The notes: generated by a model from the letters alone, not told the origin. DNA of 6,911 nt from Candidatus Cloacimonadota bacterium (GCA_030592835.1 JAUVIJ010000105.1:1-6911), one strand, 5' to 3'; shown: positions 1-6,313, counted from the first letter of the stretch. Numbers and translations are program-made.

Positions 1-94
1 GTTCAAGATGCTTATAAAAGAATTTAACAATTTTGTTTTTTTCTTCTTTTAAAGGTTTACTGTCAGATGTGTAAATAGTTAATTTTCTTCCCAT
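1..94 (-). CDS. Unknown small protein, N-terminal fragment (runs off left edge)
   Basis: An open frame starts at ATG (92-94, minus strand) and stays open to the window edge, giving 31 residues that begin MGRKLTIYTSDSKPLKEEKN and continue as a lysine-rich, helix-like stretch (KIVKFFYKHLE). The start is strongly supported by an AAAGGAGA Shine-Dalgarno sequence at 101-108, six bases upstream. It lies about 113 bases downstream of the stop of the beta-helix gene on the same strand, with an imperfect hairpin between them, so it may be a separate transcript. I do not recognise the family; the fragment is too short to assign a function. The ribosome binding site and clean codon use make a real gene likely. 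Confidence 0.6.
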   Translation of the reverse strand, partial: MGRKLTIYTSDSKPLKEEKNKIVKFFYKHLE

Positions 95-144
95 TTATTT
101 TCTCCTTTGTACATATTTTGTATTATGATTAATGTTTGGACACT

Positions 145-188
145 GCCACGTTCTTCTTGCTTTTCTTTCAATCTGAATGTGAAGTGGC
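145..188. repeat. Imperfect inverted repeat 3' of the beta-helix gene
   Basis: GCCACGTTC at 145-153 faces GAAGTGGC at 181-188, an 8-bp stem with one unpaired G and a 27-base loop. It starts about 20 bases after the stop codon of the minus-strand beta-helix gene. There is no T-run on either side, so it is a poor intrinsic terminator. GTTAGCA (191-197) next to one arm gives a loose likeness to an integron attC site, but the matching box on the other side is not visible. Confidence 0.4.
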
Positions 189-207
189 TTGTTAGCAGCA
201 TCTATTC

Positions 208-1761
208 TTATTTTAGCAACATACATTTTTTCACCGAAACAGTTTTACCATTAACATATAGTTTATAAAAATAGACTCCTGAGCTCACGAGTTTACCAGT
301 TTCATCATCACCATTCCAGATAATTGAATGTGAACCTTTAGAAAACTCATTGTTAGTTAAAGTTTTGATCTTCTGACCTTTAATATTATAAATAGAGATT
401 TCAACTTCACTATCATTTGGAATTGAGAAAGAAATCGTTGTGGTTGGATTGAAGGGATTAGGATAATTTTTATACAGTAAATTAGTATTTGGAATTAAGT
501 TCTCATTTGCACCAACAACAACGTTCTGATTTTCATAAGCTCCCATATCGATTCTTCCTCCGTATATTCGAGGATTTCCAGCAAGATCATATTCAGGTAA
601 ATTTAAACCAGTTGTATCTGGAGTTCCAGAATTTACACAAGGTGATAAATCTTGAATAGAGTACGAGTAATTCCCTGATCCAACAAATAATGGGTCATCA
701 TCTATATTGCCTATTCCTGCCCAACCACCTTGAATATTTGAGTACGCTACTGAAACAGTATCAGAAGAAACATAAATTTCCTGAGGAGTATCATTCCATA
801 AAATACAGTTTACTAAATTAACTGAAGAGCCAAATTGGCAGTAGATTCCACCACCTTCAGATCCTGCAGAATTCTCACAAATTGTTACATTTTTCAAATT
901 TGAGATAGAATTACGAAAATGAATACCACCACCTTTGTTGGAAGCTGAATTGTTTGAAATAATGACATTCTGCAAATCTATATTTGAAGAAGCACAATTA
1001 ATTCCACCAGCAAATGATTCATCTCCAGTAGATGAATTTTCACTAATAATTACATTCACTAAACTTAGATCAGAATTATTTGTACAAGTAATGCCACTTC
1101 CACCTCCGTACTCTCCACTAACAGAATTATTTACTATCGTTACATTTTCTAAACTCGGACTAGAATCATTCCAACAATATATTCCACCTCCTGAACCAGA
1201 AGCATCATTATCTATTATTATAACATTTTTAATATTCGGGCTTGAATTACTTTCACAACAAATGCCACCACCAAAGTTCATTGCTGAATTATTTGTAATA
1301 TATACGTTTGATAGACTAGGATCAGAATCTAAGCCACAATAAATTCCACCTCCATATGAAGCTAAATTATCATTAATTATTAGATTTTCTAATTTTGGAC
1401 TAGAACTTAAGCAATATATACCTCCTCCAGCGTATCCAAGACCGTTAGTAATAGTAAATCCTGTGATCACAGTTGTTGTATCTATAATACCACTTAGAAT
1501 TGTAATACAAATCGCAGAATTTAGACTGTTATTGGCATCAATAATACAGTTTTCTGCTCCATTGCCAATCAATTTAATACTACTTGTTTCCGGCCAAACA
1601 ATTCTCTCATAAGTACCAGAAGCAACCAAAACAGAATCACCCTCTACTGCCACATTAAGTCCTTCTTGAATTGTGGCATAGTCAACTGGTATGTTAATTA
1701 CTGTTGCAGATAAAATTGTTGTAACAAAAAACGCCAAAATCAGCATTAAATTTTTTCTCAT
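208..1761 (-). CDS. Secreted right-handed beta-helix protein with C-terminal FlgD-like/T9SS sorting domain
   Basis: 517 residues. The start is ATG at 1759-1761 with GGAGG at 1767-1771, five bases upstream; the longer frame begins at a TTG that overlaps this ribosome binding site and is rejected. Residues 1-19 form a signal peptide (MRKN, hydrophobic core, cut near LSA). Residues about 100-320 hold eight rungs of 25-30 residues with the signature GGGI(Y/C)C (near 112, 137, 164, 191, 219, 251, 277, 303) and an intervening I-x-x-N-x-[SA], as in right-handed parallel beta-helix/polymorphic outer membrane-like repeats. Residues about 340-411 (DPLF ... SPCVNSGTPD ... DLAGNPRIYGGRIDMGAYE) match the choice-of-anchor Q pattern. 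Residues 430-517 are the sorting domain: YPNPFNPTTTISF, IYNIKGQ, WNGDDETGK, SSGVYFYKL, terminal KKCMLLK. Likely exported and surface-attached or released; ligand or enzyme activity unknown, and no catalytic motif is seen. Confidence 0.92.
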   Translation of the reverse strand: MRKNLMLILAFFVTTILSATVINIPVDYATIQEGLNVAVEGDSVLVASGTYERIVWPETSSIKLIGNGAENCIIDANNSLNSAICITILSGIIDTTTVITGFTITNGLGYAGGGIYCLSSSPKLENLIINDNLASYGGGIYCGLDSDPSLSNVYITNNSAMNFGGGICCESNSSPNIKNVIIIDNDASGSGGGIYCWNDSSPSLENVTIVNNSVSGEYGGGSGITCTNNSDLSLVNVIISENSSTGDESFAGGINCASSNIDLQNVIISNNSASNKGGGIHFRNSISNLKNVTICENSAGSEGGGIYCQFGSSVNLVNCILWNDTPQEIYVSSDTVSVAYSNIQGGWAGIGNIDDDPLFVGSGNYSYSIQDLSPCVNSGTPDTTGLNLPEYDLAGNPRIYGGRIDMGAYENQNVVVGANENLIPNTNLLYKNYPNPFNPTTTISFSIPNDSEVEISIYNIKGQKIKTLTNNEFSKGSHSIIWNGDDETGKLVSSGVYFYKLYVNGKTVSVKKCMLLK

Positions 1762-1780
1762 TTTATCCTCCAACTCATTT

Positions 1781-2009
1781 AGTAGCTGTTAATGTTTATA
1801 TCCCCATCAAAATCGTCGTGTACACCATCGATTTGGTATTATATACGACAAATGTTACGGATTTATATTTTAAATTTCCCATTTTCTTCAATTTCTTGTC
1901 ATCTAAATTATCCATTTTTTACCTTGTTTTTCTAAATCCGAAACTGCAAATTCAAAGCTAACTGTCAAATAGAAAATAACTCGCCCTCTGAATAAATGCA
2001 GTAGCTGTT
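1781..2009. repeat. 10-bp direct repeat pair flanking the 1791-1999 gap
   Basis: AGTAGCTGTT occurs at 1781-1790 and again at 2000-2009. Similar A/T-rich sequence ending in TATCC follows each copy, with a two-base length difference. On the minus strand the right copy overlaps the stop of the membrane-protein gene, and the left copy follows the stop of the small ORF at 1796-1915. A 10-mer pair can occur by chance in AT-rich DNA, so this is only suggestive of a duplication or insertion scar. Confidence 0.3.
1796..1915 (-). CDS. Possible small ORF of 39 residues (weak)
   Basis: The gap between the membrane-protein gene and the beta-helix gene holds a 39-codon frame from ATG (1913-1915) to TAA (1796-1798). 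AAGG lies at 1922-1925, six bases upstream. The product begins MDNLDDKKLKKMGNLKYKS and ends in a more hydrophobic stretch (VTFVVY ... VYTTILMGI). No family is recognised. The start overlaps the end of another open, coding-like but ATG-less frame (1903-2043, minus strand), an arrangement seen both in coupled small genes and in decayed genes. Composition alone cannot separate a real small protein from chance. Nothing else gene-like is seen in the rest of this gap apart from the direct repeat. Confidence 0.25.
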   Translation of the reverse strand: MDNLDDKKLKKMGNLKYKSVTFVVYNTKSMVYTTILMGI

Positions 2010-2488
2010 TATCTAAATTTATCCGGTTTGTAATAAGGGTGTTTCAGGCAAACTATCTCAAGCCATAATATCAAACCCGGAAAGATCATTGCCACGCAAA
2101 AAAACTCCATTCCACAATCAAGGGCAAAAAGCCCGATAAAAATACCGGCTGCACACGTATAAATAATCGACAGAATAATTGCCCATCTTTTTCTTTTAAT
2201 AATTCCGATGGTTATCACAATGTTCAGAATGAGCCATGGGAGCAGGAAGAACAGACCTATCGCTCCAAAAATGCCGATCATGGTTCCCATTTCTCCGGCT
2301 TTAAAACCATGGTATCCAAGTTCTGTAACAAACAAGACTGTAATTAATGATAAAACCAATCCGCTGATAAACAGCCAAATAAGTATGGTTCCCTGCCGGG
2401 GACGGGAGATTTCCATATCAGTTGGGATTTCGTAGGGTTTTCTGGATTCGAAGGGTTGCATAATATCTTTAGAAATTCTTTCTTTCAT
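2009..2488 (-). CDS. Hypothetical four-helix integral membrane protein
   Basis: 159 residues from ATG at 2486-2488. The frame stays open upstream to a TTG at 2554 (181 residues, adding a Cys-containing segment CCFVCQEETEH). That TTG has no ribosome binding site and is the last base triplet of a palindrome, so the ATG start is preferred, though its own Shine-Dalgarno is weak. Residues 1-32 are polar and probably cytoplasmic. Hydrophobic segments follow at about 33-55, 70-97, 102-123 and 127-148, separated by a positive loop (KRKRW, 98-102), with a short polar tail (KHPYYKPDKFR). No enzymatic motif is visible and I do not recognise a family. It is transcribed divergently from the DUF58 gene across a 113-base gap, so the two could share regulation, but that is inference. 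Confidence 0.75.
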   Translation of the reverse strand: MKERISKDIMQPFESRKPYEIPTDMEISRPRQGTILIWLFISGLVLSLITVLFVTELGYHGFKAGEMGTMIGIFGAIGLFFLLPWLILNIVITIGIIKRKRWAIILSIIYTCAAGIFIGLFALDCGMEFFCVAMIFPGLILWLEIVCLKHPYYKPDKFR

Positions 2489-2518
2489 CTTTCTACCATC
2501 CAAATGCTCAGTTTCTTC

Positions 2519-2554
2519 TTGACATACAAAACAGCAATAACTGTTTGATGTCAA
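2519..2554. promoter_or_regulatory. Interrupted palindrome in the divergent intergenic region
   Basis: TTGACAT (2519-2525) and ATGTCAA (2548-2554) form a perfect 7-bp outer inverted repeat. AAACAG (2529-2534) and CTGTTT (2541-2546) form a perfect 6-bp inner stem around a six-base loop. The outer arms place a -35-like TTGACA on each strand, pointing toward both divergent genes, but neither has a convincing -10 at 16-18 bases. It could be an operator for a dimeric regulator or a hairpin in one of the leaders; which is not decidable here. Confidence 0.4.
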
Positions 2555-2601
2555 TCTTATTATGCAGATCTTTTGAAGTTAAAATGAAATGAGGTTTTTT
2601 G

Positions 2602-3498
2602 ATGACAAAGAACAGGACAAATTATCTTTCCGAAGAATTTATAGCTCGTATAGACAAATTCAATCTGCGGGCAAGGCTTATTGTGGAAGGTTTTATCACA
2701 GGCTTACATAAATCTCCATATCATGGTTTCAGTGTGGAATTTTCCGATCACCGCCAATACAACCCTGGCGATGCCATCCGGAACGTAGATTGGAAAGTAT
2801 ATGCCAAAACGAACCGTTATTACATTAAACGTTACGAAGAAGAAACCAATCTTAAATCATACATCATCGTTGATCACAGCGCATCTATGGGTTATTCATC
2901 GGGAACTTTTTCCAAGCTCGAATATGCTAAAGCATTTGCCTCTGCCCTATCCTACCTGATGATATCACAACAGGATGCAGTGGGACTTCTCACTTTTTCA
3001 AATAGAATAACCGATTATATTCCTCCCCGCTCTATGAGGTCATACTTGAACATCCTGCACAAAAAACTTTTTGCCTTGAAACCGGAAGATACTACGAATA
3101 CGGTTGAGATATTGCATTCCCTGGCAGACAGAATAAAAAAAAGAGGATTGATAATCCTGATATCCGATATGCTGGACGATCCGGATAAAATTTTGCAGGG
3201 ATTACTGCACTTCCGACATCAGAAACATGAAGTAATTCTTTTTCATATCCAGGATAAAAAGGAACAGGATTTCGATTTTAAAAGAGAAACAGAGTTTGTA
3301 GATTCCGAGACCGGTGAAAAGATAATTGTTTCACCCTGGCAGATCAGGAAGGATTATCTTGAAGCTTATAATGAAAATGCTGCTTACCTGAAAACCAAAT
3401 GCCATGAATCGTTCATTGAATATAATCCGATAACCACGGAAACACCTTTTGAAGATAACCTGCTGGGTTATTTGATAAAACGTTCTAAATTGATGTGA
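2602..3498 (+). CDS. DUF58 domain protein (von Willebrand A-like)
   Basis: 298 residues, start ATG at 2602 with TGAGG at 2590-2594, seven bases upstream; a TTG just before it (2599) is rejected. The family hallmark is clear at residues 42-81: GFSVEFSDHRQYNPGD, R60, VDW (62-64), and RYEEET (77-82). A von Willebrand A-like fold follows, with a complete metal-ion-dependent adhesion site DxSxS at D91-S93-S95, a conserved Thr pair near 164-165, and SD at 188-189 after the buried strand GLIILI. No signal peptide or membrane helix is seen, so it is cytosolic, at the usual ~300-residue length of the compact DUF58 form. Family members usually pair with a MoxR-type AAA ATPase and BatA/BatB-type proteins and are thought to aid assembly or metal insertion of partners. 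None is visible on either side here, so the substrate is unknown. Confidence 0.93.
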   Translation: MTKNRTNYLSEEFIARIDKFNLRARLIVEGFITGLHKSPYHGFSVEFSDHRQYNPGDAIRNVDWKVYAKTNRYYIKRYEEETNLKSYIIVDHSASMGYSSGTFSKLEYAKAFASALSYLMISQQDAVGLLTFSNRITDYIPPRSMRSYLNILHKKLFALKPEDTTNTVEILHSLADRIKKRGLIILISDMLDDPDKILQGLLHFRHQKHEVILFHIQDKKEQDFDFKRETEFVDSETGEKIIVSPWQIRKDYLEAYNENAAYLKTKCHESFIEYNPITTETPFEDNLLGYLIKRSKLM

Positions 3499-3502
3499 GA
3501 TT

Positions 3503-3526
3503 AAACAACAAAACTTGACACAAGTT
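3503..3526 (-). terminator. Short hairpin plus T-rich tail, terminator candidate for the large secreted gene
   Basis: AACTTG (3512-3517) and CAAGTT (3521-3526) form a perfect 6-bp stem with a three-base loop. Read on the minus strand it is followed by TTTTGTTGTTT (3503-3511 and adjoining bases), about 80 bases past the stop at 3605. The stem is AT-rich, so strength is doubtful. A second inverted repeat, AATCTTG (3530-3536) with CAAGATT (3557-3563), lies beside it, and ACACAAGTT is repeated at 3577-3585. The whole 106-base gap between the convergent genes is thus rich in short hairpins and may end transcription from both sides. Confidence 0.4.
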
Positions 3527-3604
3527 GAAAATCTTGTTCATTCTTCAAACTTAAGTCAAGATTGTCTGCCACCTTAACACAAGTTTTATACATTCTAAAG
3601 TTTT

Positions 3605-6142
3605 TTATTTAAGCAGCAAGCACTTCTTTCTATCTATACTTTTTCCATCAATTCTTAGATTAATAAAATAAATTCCCGATGGTTGTGATTTGCCATTTTC
3701 ATCTGTGCCGTTCCAGAGAATTTGTTGATTTGGAGATTTGTTGATTTGGAGATTTGAAAAGGTTTTGACTTTTTGACCTTTAAGATTATAAATTTCAATC
3801 TGTGTTTGTTCGTTTTGTTGGTTTTGCCTGCCCTGGTGCATACCGGGGTCGTTGCTAAATTGAAAAGAAATAGTTGTAGCAGGACTGCGACCGGCTCCGG
3901 CAACTGCCGGATTGAATGGATTGGGAAAGATTCCTACAATTTGAGTTCTTAAATTCTGAATATCCTGTGGAGTACCGCTTCCCGATTCTTTTTCCAGTAT
4001 ATTTGAAAATGCCGGCTCTGATTCTATTCCATTTGTATAAACAGATTTTACTGCAAATTGATAAAAATCGGGCGAAATATATTCCCACAGTGTATCAACA
4101 AAACATGTATCTTCCAGTTCGGTTGCTATTATGATCCAGGTATAAGGGTTTTGCTGGTTCTCTTCTTTAAATCTATATACATTAAAAGATTCCAGCATTC
4201 TATAATCCGATGGAGCCTCCCATGTTATTTCAACTTCCGTGCCTTGTATATCTTGTGTGGCAGTTACATTATACGGCGGGAAAGTTATTTCATTCAGGAC
4301 TATTGTTCCCAGATCAAGATTAATATTGCCAACCGCCACTTGTTCTGAATATGATTCATATCCAAACTTTGAAATTTGTATATCGTAGTCATTATTTTCA
4401 AAAACTTCCGGAAAGATAAAATCACCATTTACATCTGTAACAGTATCATAATCTTGAACACCATAAAGGAATACAACAGCACCTTCCAGACCTGTTTGAG
4501 GTTGGTCGCTTCCCTCCACATGACCACAGATTTCAACCGTCCCCACAGGTTCCAGAGAAAAATCTATCACAGTTGTCTGGTCTTCGATAACATTGCAGGG
4601 TATCGACTGCGGATAATATCCATACCTTGAAGCTGTAAGATTGTATGAACCTTCAAAAACATTTCCAAAACGATAAAATGCAGAGCCGTTGCTGACGGTA
4701 GTAATTTGCGTTTCTTCAATGGTTATAGTTGCGCTCGGTATTATGACTCCACCCGAATCATAAACATTTCCTTCTATAACGCCAAGTCCATCGAGTTCCA
4801 GAAAAAAGCTCGTATTAGGAAACCTGCTGAATACATAGGAGGTTGCTGGCGGATTGTTCGGGTAAATTACAGAATGGCTGTTAACTGCTCTTGTTCTATC
4901 ATAATGTATAGTTGTTATTGTTTCATTAAATTGATCATCTGTACTATAGGTGAAATTTTCCCATACACGGTATGTCATCATAACAAGATTTCCTCCGGTA
5001 TAATGAAAAGGGCTATCCAGAGGAATCATGATAGTGTTTGAGCCGGATGGAAAATCAACCATTCCATTAAAAACAAGGTTCAAGGAAGTAGCCGGTATCC
5101 AACCGCTAGTCAGGTTACTTTGCGCTGTCATATTCATCCAGATTTTCACGGACTTATCGGGAAGATACGAAGTAAAGTCATTGTAATAGGCAATTGCGTG
5201 AATGATCCCTGTATGATTGATCTCCGTAGGAAAATAGATGGTTTCGGAAATATTGTTCTCAAAATAAAAATTAAAAGGATACCAATTAGTTTTGTGAGTA
5301 CCATATCCTACTCGGATTTCCATCAGCCCGATCTCTAATATGTTAACCTGTAAATTTGAGGTAGTATTATTGGAGAGGTCTTCATCGTTTTCTAAGAAAA
5401 CTTCTGCATAAATGTGGGTTATTGTTGCCGGTTCGTCTGGAGGAACTATCCAGACAAGGCTGTGAAAAACTTCTTCTTCAGATTCAATTGTTTCGGCTAT
5501 ATTCAACTCATCCAGGATTTCACCACCTTCACGTATTAATTTTATTGTATAATTTTCCTGATCGTTATTTCCATAATTTTTTATGCAAACATAATAAACA
5601 CCAGAGCATCCTTGATAAACAGCGGGAGGACCGGATATTGATTTAGCTGACAGATCATTATCGAAAGTTGTTGTTGGCGGAAAAGTGATATTGTCTATCC
5701 AGCCTGTGTCCATACCATCCGAACCGCCTGGATCTTTTATATAGCTCCATCTGAAAGTGTGAATACCGGGTTGAACGGAAGTAGAAAATAACTCCCACTC
5801 CTGCATTCCGGATATACTCTCAATTTCAGTATTATCAATATAAAATTTATAAACATCGCTATTTTCCTGACTGCTTACTTTCCAGTAAAAGCTGATATCA
5901 CCTTCATACGTGGTCTCCATTGAAATAGATAAAGATGTCATCTCTTCATCTTCGATATCACCAGCCTGGGCACAGTAGGGGTCCTCGTAGGGATTGATGG
6001 CTGTGATAATCCAATCTGCATTACCGCTGAATTGCCAGTTGTATGTATAAAAGTTACCGGATTCAAAACCTTCGAAGTTTTGAGAAAACAGAACGGAAAC
6101 CAAGTATAAAAAAGCTAATATAAAAAATGTTTTTTGGGTCAT
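3605..6142 (-). CDS. Large multidomain secreted protein with C-terminal FlgD-like/T9SS sorting domain
   Basis: 845 residues from ATG at 6140-6142, with AAGGGGA about six bases upstream; a longer frame from TTG at 6178 lacks support. Domains in order: signal peptide 1-20 (cut before QNFEG); jelly-roll/MAM-like module about 21-155 (GNADWIIT, GDISFYWKVSS, KFYIDN, HTFRWSYIKD, GWIDNITFP); CARDB-like beta domain about 160-270 with typical NYGNNDQENYTIKL; an unrecognised beta-rich domain about 280-450; two carboxypeptidase-regulatory-like domains (about 453-532 and 535-617, each G-x-V ... A-x-[VI]-x-[IL] ... G-x-[FY]-x-F); an FN3 domain about 622-715; sorting domain about 728-845 ending KKCLLLK. No catalytic residues are seen, so a structural or adhesive surface role is likely. 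Odd features: two in-frame GC-rich insertions (residues 746-754 and 766-780) and a 16-bp tandem repeat, all within the sorting domain. Confidence 0.92.
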   Translation of the reverse strand: MTQKTFFILAFLYLVSVLFSQNFEGFESGNFYTYNWQFSGNADWIITAINPYEDPYCAQAGDIEDEEMTSLSISMETTYEGDISFYWKVSSQENSDVYKFYIDNTEIESISGMQEWELFSTSVQPGIHTFRWSYIKDPGGSDGMDTGWIDNITFPPTTTFDNDLSAKSISGPPAVYQGCSGVYYVCIKNYGNNDQENYTIKLIREGGEILDELNIAETIESEEEVFHSLVWIVPPDEPATITHIYAEVFLENDEDLSNNTTSNLQVNILEIGLMEIRVGYGTHKTNWYPFNFYFENNISETIYFPTEINHTGIIHAIAYYNDFTSYLPDKSVKIWMNMTAQSNLTSGWIPATSLNLVFNGMVDFPSGSNTIMIPLDSPFHYTGGNLVMMTYRVWENFTYSTDDQFNETITTIHYDRTRAVNSHSVIYPNNPPATSYVFSRFPNTSFFLELDGLGVIEGNVYDSGGVIIPSATITIEETQITTVSNGSAFYRFGNVFEGSYNLTASRYGYYPQSIPCNVIEDQTTVIDFSLEPVGTVEICGHVEGSDQPQTGLEGAVVFLYGVQDYDTVTDVNGDFIFPEVFENNDYDIQISKFGYESYSEQVAVGNINLDLGTIVLNEITFPPYNVTATQDIQGTEVEITWEAPSDYRMLESFNVYRFKEENQQNPYTWIIIATELEDTCFVDTLWEYISPDFYQFAVKSVYTNGIESEPAFSNILEKESGSGTPQDIQNLRTQIVGIFPNPFNPAVAGAGRSPATTISFQFSNDPGMHQGRQNQQNEQTQIEIYNLKGQKVKTFSNLQINKSPNQQILWNGTDENGKSQPSGIYFINLRIDGKSIDRKKCLLLK
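3720..3756. repeat. 16-bp tandem duplication inside the sorting domain
   Basis: The unit ATTTGTTGATTTGGAG occurs exactly at 3720-3735 and 3736-3751, with a further five matching bases to 3756. It encodes part of residues 797-808 of the large secreted protein (NLQINKSPNQQI on the minus strand). Because 16 is not a multiple of three, the two copies are read in different frames; a further copy-number change would break the sorting domain. Confidence 0.9.
3825..3848 (-). repeat. Palindromic repeat copy inserted in frame in the sorting domain
   Basis: The plus-strand stem CCCTGGT (3831-3837) / ACCGGGG (3842-3848) has six Watson-Crick pairs, one T-G wobble and a four-base loop. Read on the minus strand, 3844-3825 matches the intergenic element at 6357-6376 in 19 of 20 bases. 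It encodes PGMHQGRQ (from residue 766) between the SND and IEIYN strands of the sorting domain, where the beta-helix protein has only a few residues. Its GC-rich sequence contrasts with the AT-rich gene around it. Confidence 0.6.
3881..3910 (-). repeat. Second GC-rich palindromic in-frame insertion
   Basis: CCGGCA (3897-3902) and TGCCGG (3905-3910) form a perfect inverted repeat with a two-base centre, and a further CCGG lies at 3891-3894. The segment encodes AVAGAGRSP (residues 746-754), placed exactly between NPFNP and TTISF. The two other sorting domains in the window read NPFNPTTTISF and NPFNPSTSIRF without a break. About nine extra residues are therefore present here, keeping frame. Its origin from a mobile repeat is inference. 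Confidence 0.5.
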
Positions 6143-6211
6143 ATCTTTCCCCTTCGATAAAAAAGCAATCACGATCAAAAAAAAAAATTATCCTGAAAAT
6201 TTGTAAAGAAC

Positions 6212-6251
6212 AAAAAAAAGAGCAGTCCATAAAATGATCCGGATCGCTCTT
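6212..6251 (-). terminator. Intrinsic terminator for the PKD-domain gene
   Basis: On the minus strand AAGAGC (6251-6246) pairs with GCTCTT (6223-6218). After one wobble and one mismatch, three more pairs follow (TCC with GGA), and a run of T corresponding to A 6212-6217 completes the signal. The stem plus U-tract is the classic rho-independent form. It lies about 145 bases beyond the stop at 6397 and upstream of the large secreted gene, so the two secreted genes are probably separate transcripts. Confidence 0.75.
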
Positions 6252-6313
6252 AATAAATCATATATGAAATCTTTTTCTTACTTACATTAATAGCAAATGT
6301 ACTTATGCTTATA

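Noticed and set aside
153..164. 12-base sequence AAAAGCAAGAAG shared between the hairpin loops at 153-164 (minus) and 6332-6343 (plus)
   Set aside because: A shared A-rich 12-mer is expected by chance in a window of this size and composition, and no flanking similarity extends it.
935..1342. Open frame of 135 codons on the plus strand opposite the beta-helix gene
   Set aside because: It is the antisense shadow of the repeated GGGI rungs: repeat periodicity keeps the complementary frame open. The minus-strand frame has a signal peptide, known domains and a strong ribosome binding site.
1796..1840. Dockerin/calcium-loop-like peptide (GVHDDFDGDININ) on the minus strand upstream of the beta-helix gene
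   Set aside because: The frame is only 19 codons between stops and has no start; a likeness of this length can arise by chance.
2300..2320. Possible third copy of the palindromic repeat (CCATGGTAT) in the membrane-protein gene
   Set aside because: Only about nine core bases match, the hairpin partner is missing, and the codons form a normal transmembrane-loop sequence.
2489..2554. TTG-initiated N-terminal extension of the membrane protein with a C-C-x-x-C cluster
   Set aside because: No ribosome binding site; the TTG is part of the palindrome at 2519-2554, and the segment is more simply the divergent promoter region. It remains possible, so it is mentioned in the gene entry.
3655..3903. Minus-strand 82-codon frame within the large secreted gene
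   Set aside because: It overlaps the sorting domain in another frame; its length is due to the local insertions and the 16-bp tandem repeat. No ribosome binding site or family signal was seen.
3916..5646. Several plus-strand open frames of 70-111 codons
   Set aside because: All are antisense to the 845-residue protein, whose domains are continuous across the region. Their translations look random and lack ribosome binding sites.
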